Below, piece by piece: positions 45,742 to 54,957 of a stretch of DNA of 64,000 nucleotides. The first letter of the stretch is position 1, and each line of letters opens with the position of its first letter. The stretch covers positions 189,226 to 253,225 of the forward strand of contig JALHNJ010000004.1 in assembly GCA_022843585.1 (NCBI GenBank). Reading direction: 5' to 3'. Source of the stretch: Chitinophagaceae bacterium (GTDB lineage Bacteria; Bacteroidota; Bacteroidia; Chitinophagales; Chitinophagaceae). The notes below the pieces were generated by a model, which was not told the DNA's origin, ran no database searches, and worked only from the letters and a program-made list of their open reading frames with translations. Both the position numbers and the translations under genes were made by a program.

Positions 45742-46197
45742 ATGATGGATAATCAAAATAACAATACCGATGAAGCAAAGAGTAAACATGAAATAGCGGA
45801 GTATTATGAAGGTATTAAGAACCTAGAACTAAAACGCTATGAGGATGGCGTTCAAAAAGCCCGAAATATGTTATTTGTTACGGCAGGTTTATTACTTCTT
45901 GCCGAAATAATGCTGTTAAGTAGGCCCGGCACCACTTTTTCCCCCTTAATAATTGGTTTTATCATTATTGAAGTTGGTAGTTTCATTGCTCTTGCTTTTT
46001 GGACAAGAACAAAACCCTTTACGGCAGTAATTACCGGATTAATTCTTTATTTACTTTTATGGGTTATGGCAGTTGTATTGAACGGAGAGCCGGCTATATA
46101 TAAAGGATTTTGGGTAAGAATAATAATTATAGTAGCTCTTATTAGTACTATTAAGCCAGCTAAAGCATGGGAAGATGCTAAAAATGGATTAAAATAA
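45742..46197 (+). CDS. Small hypothetical membrane protein
   Basis: 151 residues from the ATG at 45742 (MMDNQNNNTDEAKSK); a second ATG follows at once. Cytoplasmic acidic N-terminus, a YEGIKNLELKRYEDGVQKARNM helix, then four hydrophobic helices (about 47-62, 70-85, 95-112, 120-135) ending in PAKAWEDAKNG. No family recognised. A TACCTTTT box lies about 20 nt before the start. Confidence 0.6.
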   Translation: MMDNQNNNTDEAKSKHEIAEYYEGIKNLELKRYEDGVQKARNMLFVTAGLLLLAEIMLLSRPGTTFSPLIIGFIIIEVGSFIALAFWTRTKPFTAVITGLILYLLLWVMAVVLNGEPAIYKGFWVRIIIIVALISTIKPAKAWEDAKNGLK

Positions 46198-46238
46198 AAA
46201 AAGGTGATTGCCGAAAAGCAGCCACCCTTTTTATTTCT
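46195..46238. terminator. Bidirectional terminator between convergent genes
   Basis: A-run, imperfect stem GGTGATTGC / GCAGCCACC with loop CGAAAA, then CTTTTTATTT. It can serve both the membrane protein gene and, on the minus strand, the deoxyhypusine-synthase-like gene. Confidence 0.65.
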
Positions 46239-46250
46239 CTTATTGGTCAA

Positions 46251-47225
46251 TTACCAACCCAACACCCATGCAAAAATCAATGGCGCCACAATAGTAGCAT
46301 CGCTTTCTACAATGAACTTAGGTGTATTGATATCTAATTTTCCCCAGGTAATTTTTTCGTTGGGCACTGCACCGGAATAAGAACCATAAGAAGTAGTACT
46401 ATCGCTTATCTGGCAGAAATAACTCCAGAAAGGTACATCATGCCATTCCAAATCCTGGTACATCATGGGTACTACGCAAATTGGAAAATCACCTGCAATA
46501 CCACCGCCGATCTGGAAAAAACCAACTCCCTTACCAGCGGAATTGTTGCGGTACCACTCCGTTAACCATACCATGTATTCAATTCCGTTTTTAACGGTGC
46601 TTGCCTGTAATTCTCCTTTTACTACATAGCTGGCAAAAATATTTCCGGTAGTGCTGTCTTCCCATCCGGGTACTACAATCGGAATATTTTTTTCTGCAGC
46701 CGCTACTACCCAACTGTCTTTAGGATCTATTTCATAGTATTGTTTCAACTCACCGCTTTGTATGGTTTTGTAAATAAACTCATGCGGAAAAAAACGTTCG
46801 CCTTTTGCTTCAGCATCTTTCCATTGCTTTACCAAATGTTTTTGTAAACGGCGGAATGCTTCTTCTTCCGGTATACAAGTATCCGTAACACGGTTATAAT
46901 GATTCTCTAACAGATCCCATTCTTCCTGTGGTGTTAAGTCACGATAGTTCGGAATTCTCTTATAATGTGAGTGGGCTACCAAATTCATCACATCTTCTTC
47001 CAGGTTAGCACCGGTGCAACTAATGATGTCAACTTTTCCCTGGCGTATCATTTCGGCCAGTGAAATGCCCAACTCACCAGTACTCATTGCACCAGCAAGT
47101 GTAACCATCATTTTGCCACCTTCCAGCAAGTGCTTTTCATACCCTTTCGCTGCGTCCATTAATGCGGCAGCATTAAAATGGCGGTAATGGTGTTCGATAA
47201 ATTGTGAAACAGGTCCTTTGTTCAT
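46251..47225 (-). CDS. Deoxyhypusine synthase family protein
   Basis: 324 residues. NAD-binding motifs of the family are seen (LAGAMSTGELG, CTGANLEEDV and VPGWEDSTTGN), and the catalytic Lys is kept (ITWGKLD, Lys296, aligning with Lys329 of human DHS in SWGK). True DHS modifies eIF5A, which bacteria lack. Bacterial members are thought to act in polyamine chemistry, for example homospermidine-type reactions, or on unknown targets. No spermidine gene is adjacent. Confidence 0.85.
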   Translation of the reverse strand: MNKGPVSQFIEHHYRHFNAAALMDAAKGYEKHLLEGGKMMVTLAGAMSTGELGISLAEMIRQGKVDIISCTGANLEEDVMNLVAHSHYKRIPNYRDLTPQEEWDLLENHYNRVTDTCIPEEEAFRRLQKHLVKQWKDAEAKGERFFPHEFIYKTIQSGELKQYYEIDPKDSWVVAAAEKNIPIVVPGWEDSTTGNIFASYVVKGELQASTVKNGIEYMVWLTEWYRNNSAGKGVGFFQIGGGIAGDFPICVVPMMYQDLEWHDVPFWSYFCQISDSTTSYGSYSGAVPNEKITWGKLDINTPKFIVESDATIVAPLIFAWVLGW

Positions 47226-47302
47226 TTTACAACTGTTTTTAAATCGCCTTCAGATCACAATAGAGTGAGACAATGCGGAATGAAATGCAAAAGTAAGGTT
47301 TT

Positions 47303-47346
47303 GTAAAAAAAGTAAAGCCCCGTCTTCTCTGCTGAAGAACGGGGCT
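47303..47346 (-). terminator. Terminator after the PepSY-like gene
   Basis: Minus-strand stem AGCCCCGT / ACGGGGCT with an inner CTTC/GAAG extension, followed by TTACTTTTTTT. It lies about 25 nt after the stop at 47372. Confidence 0.8.
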
Positions 47347-47371
47347 AATTTACCACACACCAAAACTATGC

Positions 47372-47809
47372 TTAAGCTTTTCTTACTTTTTTATACACTT
47401 CCCAATCTTTACCACCAGCTGCATGTAATACAATTTTCTTGTCTGCATTTTCCAGGGTGATATAATAATCTGTTCCACCATTTTTGGCCACTTCAAATAA
47501 ATCACTCACCCAAAAATCGCTGTAGTTTTTCTTCAGGCTATTTTGCAAGGTCATCGACAATGCGTCAGGAGTTAAATTGCGGGTAAGTCCCAGCAAATCC
47601 CCTTCCTCATTATAATAGGCAAAAACATAAGCTCCATTATAATTAAATGTCGCTGTATATTGATCTTCTCCAATTGACCATTCTACATCTTTAGCGGTTG
47701 AAAATTCTGTATTAAAAGCCTTTAATACTTTAGGAGCAACTTTTTCTTCGCTGGCAAATGCACATACAGTGGTTAAAGCGATTGCCAGTGTCATCATTAT
47801 CTTTTTCAT
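47372..47809 (-). CDS. Secreted PepSY-like (BLIP-like) domain protein
   Basis: 145 residues from the ATG at 47809 (MKKIMMTLAIALTTVCAFA signal peptide). The mature protein begins VLKAFNTEFSTAKDVEWSIGEDQYTATF, a pattern of PepSY-like proteins of Bacteroidota, and contains two such half-repeats. Periplasmic, function unknown. A paralogue with the same layout is at 53.1-53.5 kb. A promoter and terminator mark it as a single-gene unit. Confidence 0.8.
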   Translation of the reverse strand: MKKIMMTLAIALTTVCAFASEEKVAPKVLKAFNTEFSTAKDVEWSIGEDQYTATFNYNGAYVFAYYNEEGDLLGLTRNLTPDALSMTLQNSLKKNYSDFWVSDLFEVAKNGGTDYYITLENADKKIVLHAAGGKDWEVYKKVRKA

Positions 47810-47872
47810 AATTATTAATTGAAAGGTTAAGGTTACTAATTGATTTTTGTTTATTTGCTCTGTGTGACGGTA

Positions 47873-47904
47873 CAAATGTAGATTAGGTTACACCCCACTA
47901 CAAG
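47873..47904 (-). promoter_or_regulatory. Promoter for the PepSY-like gene
   Basis: Minus strand CTTG (47904-47901), 20 nt, TACATTTG (47880-47873): near-ideal Bacteroidota promoter. The leader is about 60 nt to the ATG at 47809. Confidence 0.6.
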
Positions 47905-48044
47905 CCAATTGTGATTAATGGAGTGCTATGTTAACTGCTGTTAACAGAGGGTATTGAATGAGTGCCGCCTGCCATTTTTAAATACCACTTATCCGTTTCA
48001 TTGTACTGCTTAACGATTCCTTTACAATTTGGAAATATGAAATA

Positions 48045-48068
48045 ATATTTAGACATTTGTCTAAATAT
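48045..48068. promoter_or_regulatory. Perfect palindromic operator of sdpR
   Basis: Inverted repeat of 11+2+11 bp: ATATTTAGACA, TT, TGTCTAAATAT. It ends 17 nt before the ArsR/SdpR-type gene, the expected place for an autorepressor operator. Confidence 0.75.
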
Positions 48069-48085
48069 ATAACTAGCCGCCACTA

Positions 48086-48349
48086 ATGAACAGTGTATTT
48101 AAAGCCTTAAATGATCCTACCCGGCGGGAGATATTGCAATTGCTGCAACAAAAGGATATGACAGCGGGGGAAATAGCTGACCAGTTTAATATGTCGTTCC
48201 CCAGTATATCACACCACCTTGATTTGCTGAAGCAGGCCAAACTGGTAATAGCCGAAAAAGAAGGGCAGTACGTTTATTATTCATTAAATACAACCGTTGT
48301 GGATGATATTTTAAAATGGCTCATGCAGTTTAAAACGAAAAAAAAGTAA
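48086..48349 (+). CDS. sdpR: ArsR-family autorepressor, SdpR type
   Basis: 87 residues, one winged helix (FKALNDPTRREILQLLQQKDMTAGEIADQFNMSFPSISHHLDLLKQAKLV). No Cys metal site. Homologous to SdpR of Bacillus, which represses its own operon until bound by the immunity protein SdpI. An 11+2+11 palindrome lies just upstream, and the sdpI-like gene starts 4 nt downstream. Confidence 0.87.
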   Translation: MNSVFKALNDPTRREILQLLQQKDMTAGEIADQFNMSFPSISHHLDLLKQAKLVIAEKEGQYVYYSLNTTVVDDILKWLMQFKTKKK

Positions 48350-48353
48350 GCAC

Positions 48354-49013
48354 ATGAACAATATTATTTCAAAACTAGTCTGGCTTTTTATTTTAGCCCC
48401 TGCTATTTATTTAGCCATTATTTGGAACCGCTTACCGGATACAGTTGCCATGCATTATGATTTACAAGGCAATCCGGATCGCTTTGGAAGTAAGAATGAA
48501 TTGATTGGCCTTACAGCTATTCTTATCGGGGTAAATATTCTTGTATATTTTCTCCTTACTAATATTTATCGTGTTGATCCTAAAAAATATGCCGCTGATA
48601 ATAAAGACCGATTACGCAGGATAGCATTTGCCGTTGTAATTTTTATGTCTGCGCTTTTATCGCTTATAATTCATAGCAGTACTCAAGGCAATATTAAATT
48701 AGACGCCGGAATAATATTTAGCGGAACAGGATTGTTATTTGCAGTCATTGGCAATTATCTCCCTAACCTTAAACCCAATTATTTTGCAGGTCTTCGGCTT
48801 CCGTGGACATTGGAAAATGCAGATAACTGGAGAAAAACTCATGCTCTTGCAGGAAAACTTTGGTTTGCAGGTGGATTGTTTCTTGCTGCTATTTGTCTTT
48901 TTTTACCAACTACTATTTCAATCATTATCTTTTTTGTGGTAATGACCGTAATAACAATAATTCCCTGCGTTTACTCCTACAAGCTATATAAAAGCCAAAA
49001 AGAAAATCAATGA
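48354..49013 (+). CDS. sdpI: SdpI family membrane protein
   Basis: 219 residues with about six membrane helices. An N-terminal DUF1648-type region (WNRLPDTVAMHYDLQGNPDRFGSK) is followed by a SdpI domain (NYLPNLKPNYFAGLRLPWTLENADNWRKTHALAGKLWFAGG). In Bacillus SdpI gives immunity to the SdpC toxin and captures SdpR at the membrane. No SdpC-like toxin gene is adjacent here, so the pair may be a stand-alone stress sensor. Confidence 0.86.
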   Translation: MNNIISKLVWLFILAPAIYLAIIWNRLPDTVAMHYDLQGNPDRFGSKNELIGLTAILIGVNILVYFLLTNIYRVDPKKYAADNKDRLRRIAFAVVIFMSALLSLIIHSSTQGNIKLDAGIIFSGTGLLFAVIGNYLPNLKPNYFAGLRLPWTLENADNWRKTHALAGKLWFAGGLFLAAICLFLPTTISIIIFFVVMTVITIIPCVYSYKLYKSQKENQ

Positions 49014-49088
49014 GTGTGTTGTAACTTTTATCCGGGTTCGTTCGTATTAGCAAATTAACGTTACCCGGGTTTGATATAACTTTATTGC

Positions 49089-49697
49089 ATGAACTACCTG
49101 GCTCATGCATACTTGTCTTTTAATCAACCCGGCATACTTACCGGTAATATGATCAGCGATTATGTAAAAGGCAAAAAGAAATTTGAGTACCCCGAAGAAG
49201 TACAAAAAGGAATATCTCTTCACCGGGCTATTGATACATTTACTGATGAACATGCTGCCACTAAAGAAGCAAAAGAAATTTTCAGGCCAGCTTACCGCCT
49301 TTATAGCGGCGCCTTCGTTGATGTAGTATATGATCATTTTTTGGCAACGGATGCCAATGAATTTTCTGAAGAGTCATTACTTGATTTTTCGAAGCAGGTG
49401 TACAATACACTTGATGATTATACGGCACATTTGCCTGAAAAGTTTGCTAGCAGCTTTCCGTATATGAAACAGCATAACTGGCTGTATAATTACCGAACCC
49501 TTTGGGGAGTTGAAAAAAGCCTGGGCGGTGTAGTAAGAAGGGCAACCTATTTAACCGAAAGTGATACTGCTTTTTCTTTATTTGAACAACACTACCAACT
49601 TTTACAGCGCTGTTACCGTCATTTTTGGGCTGACCTTAAGCCTTTTGCCAAAAAGCAATTTGAGCTTCTCCAAAACAATACTGCCGGGAATATGTAA
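49089..49697 (+). CDS. acpH: Acyl carrier protein phosphodiesterase
   Basis: 202 residues with the AcpH (DUF479) pattern: MNYLAHAYLS at the start, GNMISDYVKG, SLHRAIDTFTDEH (HD-type metal residues), and VYDHFLAT. AcpH removes the 4'-phosphopantetheine arm from ACP. A TAACTTTA box lies close before the ATG. Confidence 0.85.
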   Translation: MNYLAHAYLSFNQPGILTGNMISDYVKGKKKFEYPEEVQKGISLHRAIDTFTDEHAATKEAKEIFRPAYRLYSGAFVDVVYDHFLATDANEFSEESLLDFSKQVYNTLDDYTAHLPEKFASSFPYMKQHNWLYNYRTLWGVEKSLGGVVRRATYLTESDTAFSLFEQHYQLLQRCYRHFWADLKPFAKKQFELLQNNTAGNM

Positions 49698-49729
49698 TAA
49701 TATGGTGCAAGCCTCATAAACAAATCATT

Positions 49730-49737
49730 TATTTTTG
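49730..49737 (+). promoter_or_regulatory. TAnnTTTG promoter box for the DUF2911 genes
   Basis: TATTTTTG, exact consensus, 17 nt before the ATG at 49755; the implied leader is about 14 nt. Confidence 0.4.
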
Positions 49738-49754
49738 CAAATACACCTTAACAC

Positions 49755-50321
49755 ATGAAAAAAGCTATCTCACTGGTTATTCTCTTTCAACTATTTTTTA
49801 TTTGCCTGCTGGCGCAAAACAGTTCCATGCCTCCGATTGATAAATCGCCGATGGACATGAGTTATTACCCCAACAACTATCCTGTTTTGAAAATACAGGA
49901 TAAAATAACAGAACCAGTTGTAGCAAGAGTAATTTACAGCCGTCCTCAAAAAACAAACAGACCCATTTTTGGCGGGTTGGTTAAATATGGCGAACTATGG
50001 AGACTAGGAGCCAACGAAGCCACCGAAATAGAGTTTTACAAGAATGTAAAAATTGGTGGTAAGAAAATTTCCAAAGGTCGCTATACGTTATATGCCATAG
50101 CTAATGAAGATAGCTGGACGATGATCCTGAATTCAGACACCGACACCTGGGGTTCTTTCAAGTATGATGTAAAAAAAGATATAGTAAGAACAACCATACC
50201 AGTACAAAAAACAGATGCATCACTTGAGTCATTAGCGATGTCATTCGAAAAAACCACTTTGGGCTTTAACCTTGTTATTGCCTGGGATTATATCAAAGCA
50301 TCACTACCCATATCATTTTAA
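49755..50321 (+). CDS. DUF2911 domain protein
   Basis: 188 residues, signal peptide about 1-20 (cut after LLAQ). Conserved stretch SPMDMSYYPNNYPVLK, then ARVIYSRPQK, GELWRLGANEATEIEF, RYTLYAIANEDSWTMILNSDTDTWG. Function unknown; periplasmic. First of two tandem paralogues, 37 nt apart. Confidence 0.87.
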   Translation: MKKAISLVILFQLFFICLLAQNSSMPPIDKSPMDMSYYPNNYPVLKIQDKITEPVVARVIYSRPQKTNRPIFGGLVKYGELWRLGANEATEIEFYKNVKIGGKKISKGRYTLYAIANEDSWTMILNSDTDTWGSFKYDVKKDIVRTTIPVQKTDASLESLAMSFEKTTLGFNLVIAWDYIKASLPISF

Positions 50322-50358
50322 ATGGATGGTGGCAGCAAATAAACCATAAAGACCTACG

Positions 50359-51003
50359 ATGAAAATATCAATTACTGCTTTATCATTTTTATGGGTTTTG
50401 TTTTTTTCGTCCTCTTGTAAAAGCAAGGATGAAAAGACAACTACACCTGCTACCACGGTGCATGCAAAAGATAGTGCTGCTATAATTCAACCAGAAAATG
50501 CATTAAATCCATATGCACCGGTGGATCTTTCACCAATGGACATGAGTTATTATCCACCAGATTATCCAAAAATAAAAATGGCTAATCCCGGGTCGCCAGT
50601 TCCAAAAGCCCGGGTCGTATATAGTCGTCCGCATTTGCAAGGCCGGCCACTATTTCCTGCTATTTTAAAATATGATACTGCCTGGAGGCTGGGTGCTAAT
50701 GAGTCTTCGGAGTTACAATTATATAGCGATGCGACTATACAGGGCAAAATAGTTAAAGCGGGGCGATACATTATTTATTGTATTCCCAAACCAGATACAT
50801 GGGTCATTATTTTAAATTCCAATACGGATAGCTGGGGCCTCCATCATGATGTTTCAAAAGATGTGGCAAGTTTTGTAGTTCCTGCCATCAAAACAAAGCA
50901 ACGTATTGAATACTTCACCATGATTTTTGAAAAGAAAGCCGAAGTGGTAGAGCTACTAATGGCATGGGATAATGTGGAAGCAAGATTGCCCATTAATTTC
51001 TAG
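50359..51003 (+). CDS. DUF2911 domain lipoprotein
   Basis: 214 residues: lipobox FFSSSC (Cys20), a spacer of about 35 low-complexity residues, then the same domain as its neighbour (SPMDMSYYPPDYPKIK, WRLGANESSELQLY, GRYIIYCIPKPDTWVIILNSNTDSWG). It differs by being lipid-anchored where the upstream copy is soluble. Function unknown. Confidence 0.87.
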   Translation: MKISITALSFLWVLFFSSSCKSKDEKTTTPATTVHAKDSAAIIQPENALNPYAPVDLSPMDMSYYPPDYPKIKMANPGSPVPKARVVYSRPHLQGRPLFPAILKYDTAWRLGANESSELQLYSDATIQGKIVKAGRYIIYCIPKPDTWVIILNSNTDSWGLHHDVSKDVASFVVPAIKTKQRIEYFTMIFEKKAEVVELLMAWDNVEARLPINF

Positions 51004-51142
51004 ACAATTATTTTTCCAGCGATAGTTTTTCAAGGCATCGTCTGTTGGGACGCTCCGTTCATCTTTCTGTACATTATGCAGTAAGTAACGGCCACTCAAA
51101 ACCAGCAATAAAAAACCCGAAACTATTACGGATATTTACAAC

Positions 51143-52990
51143 ATGTGTGGCATTGCTGGTATAATACAATCAAATCCCAATGAACGAGGCTTAGTCCATC
51201 TGAAAAAAATGACAGATGCTCTGGCTCATCGTGGGCCAGATGGAGAAGGATTGTGGCACAACGAAGCGAATAATGTTTTACTCGGCCATCGCAGACTTTC
51301 CATTATTGATTTAACTACGGCAGGGCAGCAACCAATGCTGTACATGAATCGCTATACGATTATCCATAACGGTGAAATTTATAACTATGTAGAACTAAAA
51401 GAAACACTTTATCAAAAAGGCTATCGCTTCCAATCACAAACCGATACCGAAGTAATTGTAGCTGCATACGATTGCTGGCAAGATGAATGTGTCGATCATT
51501 TTGACGGTATGTTTGCCTTTGCCATTTGGGATGTAAAAGAACAACAACTTTTTGCAGCAAGAGACCGGTTTGGCGAAAAGCCCTTCTTCTATTATTTTGA
51601 TGGAAAGCAATTAGTATTTGCATCTGAAATGAAAGCTTTATGGGCGGCAGGAGTAGAGAAAATAGCCAACCAGAAAATGCTATTCAATTTTATCACTATC
51701 GGGTACACCGATAATCCGGCAAAACTCGAAGAAACATTTTATGAGAATATTCAAAAGCTACCACCTGCTTCATGTTTATATTATTCGTTGCAAGAAAAAG
51801 AATTAAATATTGAACAATACTGGCATATTGATCCTGAAAAGCAAAATAAAAAAATAACAGATGTTGATGCTATGGAGCAGTTTGGCAATCTGTTCGCAAC
51901 ATCCATAAAAAGAAGATTAAGAAGTGATGTTTCTATTGGCACTTCGTTAAGCGGCGGATTGGATAGTTCTTCTGTTATAGCGGCTATAATTGATGCAAAA
52001 TATCTGCCTTACCACCCCCAAGCTTTTACAGCCATTTTTCCTGGCTTTGAAAAAGATGAGTTTTCATATTCTCAACAAGTAGTGAACCAGTACAAGCTGC
52101 AGCAACATACGGTAAGTCTTTCTTCAAATGATTTACTGGCTGATTGGAACAACTTATGCCAGCATCAGGAAGAACCTTTTGGCTCTGCCAGCATTTACGT
52201 ACAATACAAAGTTTATGAACTAGCAAAACAGCAGAATGTAAAAGTTTTATTAGACGGACAAGGTGCGGATGAAACATTAGCTGGTTATAGTAAATATTAC
52301 AAATGGTACTGGCAAGAATTATTTCGCAACAGGAAATTATTTCGCAGCAAAGAACTGAAAGCTTCCAAAGAATTAGGGATAAAAGAAAAATTTGATTTTA
52401 AAAATATGGTGGCTGCTTATTTTCCGGCTGTAGCTACTGTTGCCATGGAAAATCAGTATCTATTAAAAGCTATCCGACACGAAGACTTCACCAAAGATTT
52501 TGTAAAACTACAAAGCAAAGAAGCATACTATACAACACCGGAGCATTTTACTTTAAACGGTGTATTGCATTTTAATACTTGTGTGCATGGATTAGAAGAG
52601 TTACTTCGCTATGCCGATAGAAACTCAATGGCCCATGGCAGAGAAGTACGATTGCCATTTCTTTCGCATGAATTAGTAGAGTTTATTTTTTCTTTACCTG
52701 CGAATTTTAAAATACGCAACGGCTGGACCAAATGGATACTCCGGGAAACCATGAAAGGCAAACTCCCTGAAGCTATCGTTTGGCGAAAAGAAAAAGTAGG
52801 CTTTGAACCGCCCCAAAAAAGCTGGATGAGTAATAAACAGGTACAGGAAGCTATACAGGAAGCAAGAAAAAAATTAGTTGCGGAGAGAATTTTAAATGAA
52901 GCTGCTATGAATAAGCCAATCAAACCAATGGCTTCACATGAAGCTGATAATTTTGATTGGCGATATTTGTCTGCTGCTGCATTTATTTAA
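51143..52990 (+). CDS. asnB: Asparagine synthase (glutamine-hydrolysing)
   Basis: 615 residues. N-terminal glutaminase: nucleophile Cys2 (MCGIAGII), HRGPDGEG, HNGEIYN. C-terminal synthetase with the PP-loop SLSGGLDSSSV (about 269-279). It makes asparagine, or amidates another acceptor; in Bacteroidota such genes also occur in polysaccharide clusters, but none is adjacent. Single gene. Confidence 0.92.
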   Translation: MCGIAGIIQSNPNERGLVHLKKMTDALAHRGPDGEGLWHNEANNVLLGHRRLSIIDLTTAGQQPMLYMNRYTIIHNGEIYNYVELKETLYQKGYRFQSQTDTEVIVAAYDCWQDECVDHFDGMFAFAIWDVKEQQLFAARDRFGEKPFFYYFDGKQLVFASEMKALWAAGVEKIANQKMLFNFITIGYTDNPAKLEETFYENIQKLPPASCLYYSLQEKELNIEQYWHIDPEKQNKKITDVDAMEQFGNLFATSIKRRLRSDVSIGTSLSGGLDSSSVIAAIIDAKYLPYHPQAFTAIFPGFEKDEFSYSQQVVNQYKLQQHTVSLSSNDLLADWNNLCQHQEEPFGSASIYVQYKVYELAKQQNVKVLLDGQGADETLAGYSKYYKWYWQELFRNRKLFRSKELKASKELGIKEKFDFKNMVAAYFPAVATVAMENQYLLKAIRHEDFTKDFVKLQSKEAYYTTPEHFTLNGVLHFNTCVHGLEELLRYADRNSMAHGREVRLPFLSHELVEFIFSLPANFKIRNGWTKWILRETMKGKLPEAIVWRKEKVGFEPPQKSWMSNKQVQEAIQEARKKLVAERILNEAAMNKPIKPMASHEADNFDWRYLSAAAFI

Positions 52991-53072
52991 TATTATCCCG
53001 CAAAGACCCCACGACGCAAAAAATTACTTTTAACATTGCGGTTTAGAGTCTTTGCGAGGAATAACCATTTCG

Positions 53073-53531
53073 CTAAAAGCCAGATGATCTCGGCTCGCCT
53101 CGTTTTAGCTTCTGTGTCAATGTAAGTGCAGCATATGGTGATGATTCAACCCAATACCAGTTCTTTTCATCTTTTAATACGATATGATAAGTAATATCAC
53201 TCTCCGTCATTACTTCAGTTACTCCAACAATTTGCTTACCAGCATATTTTACTTTTAGTTTAGCAAGAATATTTGATGGCAAACTCTTTTCATCATAATA
53301 TTTGGTTGTACTTAATAAATTTCCATCATTATCATACGTGGCTCTTACCCTCATTTCGCTTACTTTAAAGTCTGCCTGACAGCTATTATCGAGTTCTTGC
53401 CAGCTTACATTTTCTGCTTCTGTAAATGTTTCATTAAATGCTTTGATTACTTTCTCACTTATTTCCGGAGGATCTGCGGCAGCTGCTGATAGACTTACCA
53501 ACATTACTGCGAGGTAGAATACTTTTTTCAT
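53073..53531 (-). CDS. Secreted PepSY-like domain protein
   Basis: 152 residues from the ATG at 53531 (MKKVFYLAVMLVSLSAAAA signal peptide); the frame is open to 53678, but that part is not coding-like. The mature start VIKAFNETFTEAENVSWQELDN mirrors VLKAFNTEFSTAKDVEWSIGED of the gene at 47.4 kb, so the two are paralogues. Contains one Cys. Function unknown, periplasmic. Confidence 0.78.
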   Translation of the reverse strand: MKKVFYLAVMLVSLSAAAADPPEISEKVIKAFNETFTEAENVSWQELDNSCQADFKVSEMRVRATYDNDGNLLSTTKYYDEKSLPSNILAKLKVKYAGKQIVGVTEVMTESDITYHIVLKDEKNWYWVESSPYAALTLTQKLKRGEPRSSGF

Positions 53532-53817
53532 GGCTAAATACTTTAAGTTGATTAAAAAATAGTAATGAAAAGCTACTATCATGTATAACTGTTTACAAGC
53601 AATTTGGTACGATTGGCAAAGGCTAGAAAAAAAATTAAAATGATAAATACTACCGAATGGTAGAAAAGGCTGTCTCAAAGGAAAATTTTGAATACTGAAC
53701 CCTGATTTTATTTAATGCTAAGCAGTTGTTAAAGACTTTTTATCGTGGATGAACGGCATAAATGTATAAGGTGATTCTGCCTTATATTTCACATCTTTGT
53801 AACTCAATATTTACAAA

Positions 53818-54957
53818 ATGAAACTTGCTACAAAATTTATACATGCTGGCGCAACACCTGATCCCTCTACCGGTGCTATTATGACACCAATTTACCAGAC
53901 TTCTACCTATGTGCAGGAAGCTCCCGGAAAAAATAAAGGCTTTGAATATGCCCGTAGCCAAAACCCAACCCGAAAAGCATTGGAAGAAGCATTGGCTATA
54001 ATTGAGAACGGAAAATTTGGCCTGGCTTTCAGCAGCGGTGTAGCAGCTACGGATGCCGTAATAAAATTATTAGGCCCGGGTGATGAAGTAATTTGTGGCA
54101 ATGATATGTACGGCGGCACTTATCGCCTCTTTACCAAGGTATTTGAAAAATTTGGAATCAAATTTCATTATGTTGACATGCATAGTGTTGAAAATATCAG
54201 CTCCTACATCAACAGCAATACAAAACTGATCTGGCTGGAAACACCTACCAACCCATTGATGAACATTTGCGATATTGAAGCGGTGTCAGCACTGGCTAAA
54301 AAGCAAAATATTTTGGTATGTGTAGACAATACTTTTGCTTCTCCTTATCTACAAAATCCACTTGACCTCGGTGCTGATATCGTAATGCATTCGGTTACTA
54401 AATACCTCGGTGGGCATAGTGATGTTATACAAGGTTGCCTGGTGATGAATGATCCCGACCTTAGAGAAAAATTATACTTCATACAAAAAAGCTGTGGTGC
54501 TGTGCCCGGACCAATGGATTGTTTTTTAGTATTAAGAGGAATAAAAACATTGGGTGTGAGAATGAAAGCCCATTGTGAAAACGGAAAAATTATTGCTAGC
54601 TGGTTACGTAACCATCCTAAAGTAGGCAAGGTATATTGGCCGGGTTTTGAAGACCATCCCGGTCATGCCATTGCAAAAAAACAAATGCGGGATTTTGGGG
54701 GTATGATCTCATTTGAACTAAAAAATGATAGTGTTGATGAAGCAAAAAGAGTTTTATCCTCTACACATTTATTCTCATTGGCTGAAAGTTTGGGCGGAGT
54801 TGAGTCATTAATCAACCACCCGGCCTCAATGACACATGCGTCTATACCAAGAGAAGAAAGGATAAAAAATGGTTTGAGTGATTCATTGATTCGCCTGAGT
54901 GTAGGTATCGAAGATGCTGATGATTTAATTGACGATCTGAAAAAGGCAATTGGATAA
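53818..54957 (+). CDS. Trans-sulfuration PLP enzyme (cystathionine gamma-synthase/lyase)
   Basis: 379 residues. PLP Lys195 in HSVTKYLGGH, Asp170 in VCVDNTFASP, Tyr98 in DMYGGTY, SSGVAA for phosphate. The sequence alone cannot separate gamma-synthase from gamma-lyase (MetB/MccB). A CATCTTTG box lies about 20 nt upstream. It ends in TAATG, with the LytTR gene starting inside the stop: translational coupling. Confidence 0.88.
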   Translation: MKLATKFIHAGATPDPSTGAIMTPIYQTSTYVQEAPGKNKGFEYARSQNPTRKALEEALAIIENGKFGLAFSSGVAATDAVIKLLGPGDEVICGNDMYGGTYRLFTKVFEKFGIKFHYVDMHSVENISSYINSNTKLIWLETPTNPLMNICDIEAVSALAKKQNILVCVDNTFASPYLQNPLDLGADIVMHSVTKYLGGHSDVIQGCLVMNDPDLREKLYFIQKSCGAVPGPMDCFLVLRGIKTLGVRMKAHCENGKIIASWLRNHPKVGKVYWPGFEDHPGHAIAKKQMRDFGGMISFELKNDSVDEAKRVLSSTHLFSLAESLGGVESLINHPASMTHASIPREERIKNGLSDSLIRLSVGIEDADDLIDDLKKAIG

